This document shows, piece by piece, positions 8,686 through 14,500 of a stretch of DNA of 14,500 nucleotides. A program made the position numbers and the translations under genes. The DNA comes from Glandiceps talaboti (Eukaryota > Hemichordata > Enteropneusta > Spengelidae): NCBI RefSeq assembly GCF_964340395.1, contig NC_135551.1, forward strand, positions 24,009,003 through 24,023,502, given 5' to 3'. Within the stretch, counting starts at the first letter, position 1. Every line of letters starts with the position of its first letter. The notes under the pieces are model-generated. The model was not told where the DNA came from and made no database searches. It was given only the letters and a program-made list of their open reading frames with translations.

Positions 8686-9430
8686 TTAAAGATACACTAT
8701 CCATTATTGTTAGAATACTTTGTCCATGAAGTGATATACTTTGCTGTTGATGACCCCACTCCCTATTGGGCATTTCTGGAAGGAGTTACATAGTTTTTTC
8801 ATTTTATTCAAACCCGATGCAAAAATACCTACCGATATTTTAAGGAGTTCAATGTATGCATGTCACTTTGTTTCATGGCAGCCACATTACCCAATAACTC
8901 AAAAACTGAAATACATTTTATAAGAACTCCATTTAAATGCCAACTCCGATATTATCAGGTGCAAGCTTTCTCTTACAGTCTTGACCTTGACCTTGGCTTT
9001 CAAGGTCAATCACCTAAGATGGAGCCATTTCTTGAATATTGTAGACACTTTGTAATATTTAAGTGTGGTAAATTTTATTTAAATATTCCCACTCATTAAG
9101 CTCCATTCACAATTTGCAACCATACCATCCAATTATTTTATCATTGGAAGATAATTTTTTGTCAAGACCTAAAATCCAAATATGTACTGAATGGAAAACA
9201 AGGTCTGAGAACATGGCCAATACTTATTTGGCTGCATAGGAAAAAACAAGAAATAGCAGAACCCAATCAGTTTTAAAGAAGTTATGGGTTTTACTGACAA
9301 TATGATATCATTCATAATTACCACAGGGAATAGCAAGCATGTAATTGATTGATTGATCAGTCGATTTATTTATTTATTAATCAATCGATTGATTGCTATT
9401 CCTGTGTAATTACTGATAGTGTATTTTTAA
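8686..9430. mobile_element. Candidate 745-bp non-autonomous TTAA element
   Basis: The left end TTAAAGATACACTAT (8686-8700) matches the reverse complement of the right end ATAGTGTATTTTTAA (9416-9430), TTAAAAATACACTAT, at 14 of 15 positions, with TTAA at both edges. The interior has no transposase; the open frames at 8741-8923 and 8860-9099 lack recognisable domains. It carries two direct and one inverted nuclear-receptor-like half-sites (TGACCT at 8982 and 8988, AGGTCA at 9003) and, next to its right end, a strong hairpin at 9315-9412. The ends resemble those of the two nested TTAA elements at 10219-10853. With 15-bp ends over 745 bp, chance pairing is not excluded. Confidence 0.5.
9315..9412. 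repeat. Fold-back palindrome, about 98 bp
   Basis: The left arm TAATTACCACAGGGAATAGC (9315-9334) pairs with the reverse complement of the right arm, TAATTACACAGGAATAGC (right edge 9412). Inner TTGATTGATTGAT and TCAATCGATTGATTG blocks extend the pairing. It could be an independent small palindromic MITE or the subterminal stem of the surrounding TTAA element. Confidence 0.7.
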
Positions 9431-10218
9431 ACTAAGGCCAAGAAAAAAAAGTGTGTTGTTTCTCATCCCCACCTGCATCACCTGAGAACATGCATGTCAC
9501 AGCTTTTGTTTTCAAGTGTTTTGGCACACACATGGCATTTTTACCACACGTGTGTACAGTATGTTAATTGTACATGTGTTTGCCATGAACGCTGTATCAA
9601 ACTGTATCAAATAATCTATTTTTACTGATCATCTGTGACAGGTTTCTTTATATTTTTTCTGTTTATAATTTTATTGATCGGTATGGTGATGCTTCAAAAT
9701 AATATATCAACCCACCACATAATTTTTGCATTTTCCCTAGGAAGAGAAACAAAACATTTTAATTTTTGGCCTAATGCAGAAACCATTTCAAAACAGTCAA
9801 AACAAATTTATATTACATGTTTTAATTTCTGGATGTCAGAATTTCTTCCATAATGTTGTCAATTGTGTGTTTGATGGTAAACAATTGTGTCATGCAAATT
9901 TTGTCTAAAATTGAATTCTGTAGTGGCATGAAAGAGATTTAAAAAAAAAAAAATGGCGCACAAACAACTTTATTTTTCAGTAAGAACAAAATAAGAGTAC
10001 ATGATATAAATATTTTGGTATTTCACAAATCAGTGTTTGGTTTTAATTGAAGAAAGACTGTTTTTTGGAAGTTATTATATTTTGTGAAAGATTTGTTTTT
10101 TCTGGATAGTGGAATTTTCAACAACAACAAAAGTGAAACTTTAGTTTTGGAAAAGTCGAGATCAAAATAAACAATACATTGTCAATAGACTCCATGTGGT
10201 AGATAGAACAAGATTTCA
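9431..10218. other. Intergenic; no gene seen
   Basis: AT-rich DNA with poly(A) at 9940-9953 and the palindromic CACACGTGTG at about 9546. The open frame at 9635-9853 is a hydrophobic low-complexity reading without a recognisable domain. Confidence 0.5.
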
Positions 10219-10853
10219 TTAAAGCTACACTAGCTGTAACGAATGGGTTTTGAAACTGTTTTGTTAAATGGAATGACTTATTTATAATATCCCATAATAG
10301 TAGTGAATCACCTGTAGGTAAATGTATTTATGTAGCTGTACAAATCATATGGCGTAAAGCTAATCAAATTGAATTTTAGGTCCACACCTAAAAATCTGTA
10401 CCTCCAATGAATCATGATTTGAACCTATTACTATCCTTCATATAGATAGAATAGACCCAGAAATTAACATGTACAAGGTCTGATTATTAGTATTTTAAAG
10501 GTATATTAGCTGCAACGGGGACTATTTTGGGGGTATTTTCTTTCATTTAAAAATACGTTAAAACTAAACTGTAAATGGTCCAATCCCTCTAATTAGAAGA
10601 TTTACCTGTCTACTAGTCGTCAATATTACTCCAAAGTGACATACGGGAGCTGTAAAACATTTGGCCGATTTACTTCTTTTCGAACCGCCCGCCACGAGGT
10701 TATTCTACATGCTTTGGCATGTGTAAAAGTAAAATTATATTGAAAATAAGAAGAAAAATAGTCAAAAAAATAGTCCCCGTTGCAGCTAATATACCTTTAA
10801 CAAGTTTCTTTAAGTCTATTGTTATTGTCTGATTGAAGCTAGTGCAGCTTTAA
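10219..10853. mobile_element. Outer TTAA MITE, interrupted by a second TTAA MITE
   Basis: The left end TTAAAGCTACACTAGCT (10219-10235) and the reverse complement of the right end (10837-10853), TTAAAGCTGCACTAGCT, match at 16 of 17 positions and carry TTAA at both edges. Removing the inner element at 10495-10800 leaves an element of about 330 bp. It has no coding capacity. TTAA targets are characteristic of piggyBac-like elements, but the termini here (AAAGCT...) do not show the usual CCY start, so the superfamily is open. Confidence 0.72.
10495..10800. mobile_element. Inner TTAA MITE with about 30-bp terminal inverted repeats
   Basis: The left end is TTAAAGGTATATTAGCTGCA followed by ACGGGGACTATTTT. 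The reverse complement of the right end is identical through ACGGGGACTATTTT (10767-10800), giving an essentially perfect terminal inverted repeat of 30 bp or more. TTAA flanks both sides, so the element is about 300 bp. There is no ORF. Its near-perfect ends suggest a younger insertion than the outer element it sits in. Confidence 0.88.
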
Positions 10854-11545
10854 AACTGTAAAGAAACATTGAAAAGCATTGTCCATGATGAAAGCAAAGT
10901 TGGAATATCAGACACTCTCTTAAAACCATCAATAGAGAGAACGGTACAAACAAGACATCAGCCATCATTGTGTCATCTCACCTTAGTCCCACCCTACATA
11001 AAAACACACAAGAAATTATCTTAAAAACCCACCAATATATTGCCAACTTTAAAGTTGTTGATCAATTTATTCAGCGGTATATATTTCTTTTTTAGCATGT
11101 CTATCACTTTGACTCTATAGCAGTACTGTTGAAAATTTGAAACAAAATAACTAGATTCCGCTGTAATGTCAAGTTTCATATTCTCGTTACACTCTTCTTT
11201 GTAATTTTAGTAAAAATGAACAACATAATATCATTCCTGTTAAAGCCACTTTGTGGATGGCAGGGGTGAAATGTTATATTGTACATGGAAAGTCTTACTT
11301 TTTCAGTCAACTCTTTTTGGATTTTGTTTTCATGAGTAAGATTGGTCAGTTACAAGTGTGAAATGTTTATAATAAATATTAAGTTTCATGTATTATTTTC
11401 CAGTGAAAAAGACAAAATATATGTTCTGTTAATTCTGTAATGTACTTGTACGGTACAAATGCATATAGCACCCTCAAGTTGTATATAAACGGTGCCCTCT
11501 AGTGGTGTGTAATAGCGCCTCAGGTGTCAATTAACCGTACTATGT
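10854..11545. other. Intergenic; CTCF-like motif near its end
   Basis: AT-rich unique-looking DNA. No exon is recognised. A strong CTCF-core-like motif lies at 11494-11505. Confidence 0.5.
11494..11505 (-). promoter_or_regulatory. CTCF-core-like motif (minus orientation)
   Basis: The minus strand reads CCACTAGAGGGCAC, which matches the metazoan CTCF core CCASYAGRKGGCRS at every position (next base C). Exact matches to such a motif are not expected by chance in 14.5 kb of AT-rich DNA. Whether CTCF binds here is inference. Confidence 0.5.
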
Positions 11546-11549
11546 TTTT

Positions 11550-12000
11550 TTAGTCCCCACCAGACAAAGTCCGGGATGGGGACTTATGGATTGGGTTCCG
11601 TCCGTCCGTCCATCCGCAGCCGTTTCTTGGAGATGCCTTGGTACAGGGCAACATACAATGGCATACATATGCACGTCAATTTGTTTCATGATACGATCCA
11701 ATATGGCCGCCTAGCAGCCATTTTGTTTGCAAATTTTCCCTGTCTAAAGCCATAACTCAGACATGCTTGAACAGTTCTCATTCAAAGTTGGTATTAGGAC
11801 AGTGTTCTATGACATACAGGTGCATATTCATTGTTGATACGATCCAATATGGCCGCCTAGCAGCCATTTTGTTTGCGATTTTTCTATGTCCAAAGCCATA
11901 ACTCAGACATGCTTGAACATATCTCATTCAAAGTTGGTATTAGGACAGTGTTCTATGACATACATGTGCATATCCATTTTCGTTGTGATACGATCCCCCA
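11550..12000. repeat. Dispersed repeat with about 150-bp internal tandem units
   Basis: It begins with a GTCCCCACC...GTCCGGGATGGGGAC hairpin (about 11554-11583) and a (GTCC) run (GTCCGTCCGTCC), then GTTTCTTGGAGATGCCTTGG. Tandem units follow that contain GATACGATCCAATATGGCCG, TAGCAGCCATTTTGTTTGC, AGCCATAACTCAGACATGC and TTCAAAGTTGGTATTAGGAC. GATACGATCC starts at 11690, 11836 and 11987, so the period is 146 to 151 bp with two full units and partial ones on both sides. This looks like a multi-copy genomic repeat. Apparent open frames across it follow the repeat and are not genes. Confidence 0.88.
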
Positions 12001-12361
12001 TACCCGACCCGTCCTTTATTGTTGTAGGCATGTTCCATGTCCAACAAGCAGACACAACATATCTAAGTCTGTTTGGTTTAGGTTCACAAGTGTTGTTGCG
12101 TGATCAGAGTAGTGATAATTCTTTAAAACCCAATCATAGCGGGGAGTATGTCATTCTCAATGACTTGTTTGAAATTGAATGGACTGAGGTGAATTCTGGG
12201 CATTCAAATAAGTGTAATGACAGAGGTCATTCATACCTATTATTGTCAACTTGGTTTTGCACTATATGGTTCTCTCAAGTTGAATGCAGAAGAAAAATTT
12301 AGATACTGTGCAGTGTCATGATGAGAGTGTTAATAATAGTTAATCAGAGAGTAGAAAATGA
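12001..12361. other. Intergenic; long open frame without recognisable domain
   Basis: An open plus-strand frame enters from the repeat and runs to 12302. Its last 100 or so codons lie outside the repeat but show no family motif, and no clear splice acceptor sets it off. I do not call it a gene. Confidence 0.4.
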
Positions 12362-12460
12362 TCTGTGACTTAGACTGGTTTCTGGTCCCATCTTTAAAGC
12401 TGTTACCCAAAACCCTAGCGAAGAGGATTATGGGTACTGGAAACCAGTCTTTCTGTGACT
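12362..12460. mobile_element. 81-bp MITE with 9-bp target-site duplication
   Basis: The direct repeat TCTGTGACT at 12362-12370 and 12452-12460 flanks an 81-bp element (12371-12451). The element's ends TAGACTGGTTTC and the reverse complement AAGACTGGTTTC match at 11 of 12 positions. The 9-bp duplication could indicate a Mutator-like element, or a hAT element if only 8 bp count. It is one of the smallest such insertions and has no coding capacity. Confidence 0.82.
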
Positions 12461-12473
12461 CTGCTTGCTTCCA

Positions 12474-12485
12474 CCACTAGAGGGC
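12474..12485 (+). promoter_or_regulatory. CTCF-core-like motif (plus orientation)
   Basis: CCACTAGAGGGC matches CCASYAGRKGGC at all 12 positions and is followed by TC. It points away from the minus-strand match at 11494-11505, so the two form a divergent pair about 1 kb apart. It lies just outside the 81-bp MITE. Confidence 0.45.
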
Positions 12486-12818
12486 TCACTCTGATAGAAA
12501 GTTTCAATACTCTGTATAGTATAGAAAGAAACTGTACTTGATAAGTATTTGTCATAGTGGCCTTTAATGTATAAACTACCCTCACTATACCATTGTTAAT
12601 GTTAGCAGATTTTTTTTCAATAAAAGGAAAACATTTTACAAAAAAATGCAAGACATGACAAGGAAAACTGATGAGATGTTGTATTTGAATGTAGAATATA
12701 TCAATGTTCAGTAGGTGAGTGTTTAGGGTGTGTTTCTGCATCGTTTAGAATTTACTTGCAAGATTTCTAATTACGTTGCTATTATTGGAATATGTGTGTA
12801 GCAAGTGTGTAGCTTGAG
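12486..12818. other. Intergenic; no gene seen
   Basis: AT-rich. The minus-strand open frame 12415-12741 runs through the MITE and the CTCF-like motif and shows no domain. Confidence 0.5.
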
Positions 12819-12958
12819 TAGTCTCGGTTACCCAGACGCACCGCTTGGGGCTCTGCCTACGAGACCGCCCTAAGCGAGAGAGGGAGTGGGGTGGTCATCT
12901 GGCCAGGGTGGTCTCGTAGAAGAGCCCCCAGTGGTGAAAGTCTGGGTAACCGAGACTA
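12819..12958. mobile_element. 140-bp TA-flanked fold-back MITE
   Basis: TAGTCTCGGTTACCCAGAC at 12819-12837 is exactly complementary to GTCTGGGTAACCGAGACTA at 12940-12958. Pairing continues inward: GGGGCTCTGCCTACGAGACC against GGTCTCGTAGAAGAGCCCCC, so each arm is about 55 bp. TA at both outer edges fits a TA target duplication. The element is far more GC-rich than its surroundings. The words CTTGAGTAG recur just outside each end (12814 and 12962), which may instead reflect a larger duplicated flank. Confidence 0.9.
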
Positions 12959-13080
12959 TACCTTGAGTAGACTATCATAAAACAATACTGGGACTGAACT
13001 CTAAACAGTCTATAACATGATGACATAAAACGTGTAATATACACTTAATATTTTCTGGCTATACACGTACTAGTAGAGAT

Positions 13081-13228
13081 TTATTACCCAAAGGGCTGTT
13101 ATCTAGCAGTGATTTCCCGAGGCTGAAAGCCAAGAGAAACGGTTGCTACATACAAACATACATAAAAGCACAAGGGGTAATATGACATCAACTAGTGCCC
13201 AATTAAGGCCAGGCAATAAGTGTTTTAT
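13081..13228. repeat. Direct repeat copy 1 with TTTCCC hairpin
   Basis: It contains GATTTCCCGAGGCTGAAAGC, CAAGAGAAACGGTTG, GCACAAGGGGTAATATGACA, CAACTAGTGCC and AGGCAATAAGTGTTTTA in order. All recur as variants in copy 2 at 13535-13684. The first block folds on itself (TTTC...GAAA with GGCT/AGCC). Confidence 0.75.
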
Positions 13229-13534
13229 AACACATCACATTCTCTGGCACATATTCTTTCCATAGTCAAAGCAAATCCCAGATAAGACCTCTGTGCTACA
13301 TGAATATTGGTCGAGGGAAAATAGAATGCGACCATTGCATGTCCCTATAAGCAAATTGAGGTTACTATGGGTCAATAGTCCATACCACGTGATACGATTT
13401 AAGCCAATCACGGAAGGTTATATGTAATAATGCACTATGTACAACATGGCAACATAAAACAAATACAAGAGTGTGTACAATATGATAACATAATTAACAC
13501 TTATTGCCATGGTTATTAGGACACTTGAAGATAT
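13229..13534. other. Spacer between direct repeats; E-box and CCAAT box
   Basis: No exon is recognised. CACGTG lies at 13386-13391 and CCAATCA at 13404-13410. A small stem GGTCG...CGACC spans 13309-13333, and ATTGCCATGGTTAT at about 13503 is X-box-like. These are weak motif matches. Confidence 0.4.
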
Positions 13535-13684
13535 TACTTGAGGGTCCTTTATGTAACAACTATTTCCCCTAGACCGAAAGCCAGGGTAAGGGAAATCGTT
13601 GATAGCTGCACAATTAAAGGTGCAAGGGGTGATATGACGTCTTATAACTAGTGCCTGAACTATAGCCTGGCAAGAAGTGTTTTA
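13535..13684. repeat. Direct repeat copy 2 with TTTCCC/GGGAAA hairpin
   Basis: It is a variant of copy 1 (13081-13228) in the same orientation, about 455 bp downstream. It contains ATTTCCCCTAGACCGAAAGC with a matching GGGAAAT, TGCAAGGGGTGATATGACG, AACTAGTGCC and TGGCAAGAAGTGTTTTA. The TGACGTCT at 13634-13641 is one base from a canonical cAMP-response element. Copies differ by many substitutions and small gaps, so the duplication or the two insertions are old. Confidence 0.75.
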
Positions 13685-14261
13685 CCATTTTCTCCCAGTC
13701 CCATCATTCATACACAAGACCATTGTTCTGTCGAACTCCTGTGTAGAATATTGGACATTGATCGGGCAGAGATCTAGGTCATATTTCTGATTGACATCTG
13801 CAAGCATTGTACCATGTCCTTCACAAAAGTCAGGGACCACTCCTTTCGAAAAAAAAACCTTTTTTTCTGTTTGAATGCAAAATCTTACCATTTTATGAAG
13901 CACCCTCTTTCAGCAGAATGTAAATTTTGATAACATATGTATATATTGGAGTATATATTCATATACGGAGTGTGGTTTCACAAACATGCAAAACTAACAA
14001 GACACTCCAATTAATAACAGTTCGTGTACCAGTAAAATGTTATCAGTCATAATCTTACAAGAGATGTGTTTTAACAGTATATGTTGTAGCGTTTATTGTC
14101 TCTATTACTTATAGAGTGTAGAAAACTGAGTACATGTAGAAATTCTAACTATTTTACAACTGTTGGTGGACTATTTTGAGAAAGCACGAAGTTTTTTGTT
14201 ATATATATTTTGCATTTATAATAATAAAAAAACACATCTTGTTTTTTGTTAGTCGGAAAAG
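13685..14261. other. Intergenic; possible but unproven minus-strand exon
   Basis: A minus-strand open frame at 13903-13682 reads with fairly protein-like composition in its second half (from 'VPDFCEGHG' to 'VLCMNDGTGRKW'). A T-rich tract ending CGAAAG could be an acceptor before 13842, and ATG|GTAAAA a donor after 13686. I recognise no family. The rest is AT-rich with a partly palindromic TATATATT...ATATATTC stretch near 13935-13965. Confidence 0.3.
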
Positions 14262-14292
14262 CCATAGACCCAAAAACCATGGGTGTCTATGG
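14262..14292. repeat. Short hairpin with CCATAGAC arms
   Basis: CCATAGACCC at 14262-14271 pairs with GGGTGTCTATGG at 14281-14292 with one bulged base. The same CCATAGACCC arm is used by the hairpin at 5842-5889. Confidence 0.6.
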
Positions 14293-14317
14293 AAAAGCTA
14301 ACATTGCATTGATCATC

Positions 14318-14480
14318 AAAGGTACGTCGTGAAGGCTAAACCTTCAGTTCTTCTTGCTGACATGTACCTAGCCACCGTCAATCGTACACGATTTATTACC
14401 TGAATTATCGTGAAAAAATCCTAGCCTGCAAGGTACGCCGTGACGGATGCCTTCATACATCGGTCAACCCACAGGGGCGC
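14318..14480 (+). repeat. Dispersed repeat with two GGTACGYCGTGA cores
   Basis: AAAGGTACGTCGTGAAGGC at 14318 and CAAGGTACGCCGTGACGG at about 14429 are direct copies about 112 bp apart. The second is followed by GCC, TCATACATCGGTC and AACCCAC, as in the inverted fragment at 8571-8635. The element probably continues past the window's right edge. Confidence 0.6.
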
Positions 14481-14500
14481 GTATTATTGCTCAGATTGCC

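Noticed and set aside
8741-9099. Two short plus-strand open frames
   Set aside because: Lie inside the candidate TTAA element and match no transposase motif.
9635-9853. Hydrophobic open frame resembling a membrane segment
   Set aside because: T-rich DNA yields Phe/Leu/Ile by composition; too short and isolated.
10219-10853. Firm assignment of the TTAA elements to piggyBac
   Set aside because: TTAA edges fit, but the usual CCY terminal bases are missing and no transposase is present.
11886-12302. 138-codon open frame, longest in the window
   Set aside because: First third is translated from the tandem repeat; the remainder has no recognisable family and no splice borders.

Overview
This looks like nuclear DNA from a bilaterian animal. 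It is AT-rich, has two spliced exons with canonical GT/AG borders, carries CA/GT microsatellites, and is dominated by short non-autonomous DNA transposons and diverged tandem repeats. There are no operons, ribosome binding sites or long ORFs. The only recognised gene is the 3' end of a Sex-comb-on-midleg (Scm/SCMH1/SCML2-type) Polycomb-group gene. The repeat style (fold-back MITEs, TTAA elements, a 'GTCCCCACC...GTCCGTCCGTCC' repeat) fits a marine invertebrate such as a lophotrochozoan, hemichordate or cephalochordate. I cannot fix the phylum from this window.

Layout. Positions 1-666 are probably intron of the Scm-like gene and contain a fold-back repeat. Exons 667-800 and 1524-1646 on the plus strand encode the C-terminal SAM domain and the stop codon; the 723-bp intron between them holds a CA microsatellite. 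The 3' UTR starts at 1647, with no convincing nearby poly(A) signal. From about 2.4 kb to the end the window is non-coding: a 360-bp long inverted repeat (2401-2760), an exact 42-bp minisatellite (3629-3796), a degenerate 45-bp array (4070-4240), a roughly 112-bp array with CCAAT boxes in both orientations (4690-5030), a GT microsatellite (6154-6191), a 308-bp mariner-like MITE (7200-7507), a 31-bp CCAAT-box array (7601-7784), a candidate 745-bp TTAA element (8686-9430), a TTAA MITE nested inside a second TTAA MITE (10219-10853), a Tc-like repeat with 150-bp subrepeats (about 11550-12000), an 81-bp MITE with a 9-bp target duplication (12371-12451), a 140-bp TA-flanked fold-back MITE (12819-12958), and a pair of direct repeats with a TTTCCC/GGGAAA hairpin (13081-13228, 13535-13684).

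Function. The gene product would be a Polycomb repressor whose SAM domain polymerises and links to Polyhomeotic/PRC1. The rest is the gene's 3' flank. Its most notable features are three TTAA elements with related ends, and three close matches to the CTCF core motif. Two of those matches are strong and lie divergently about 1 kb apart. I found no previously undescribed multi-gene system.
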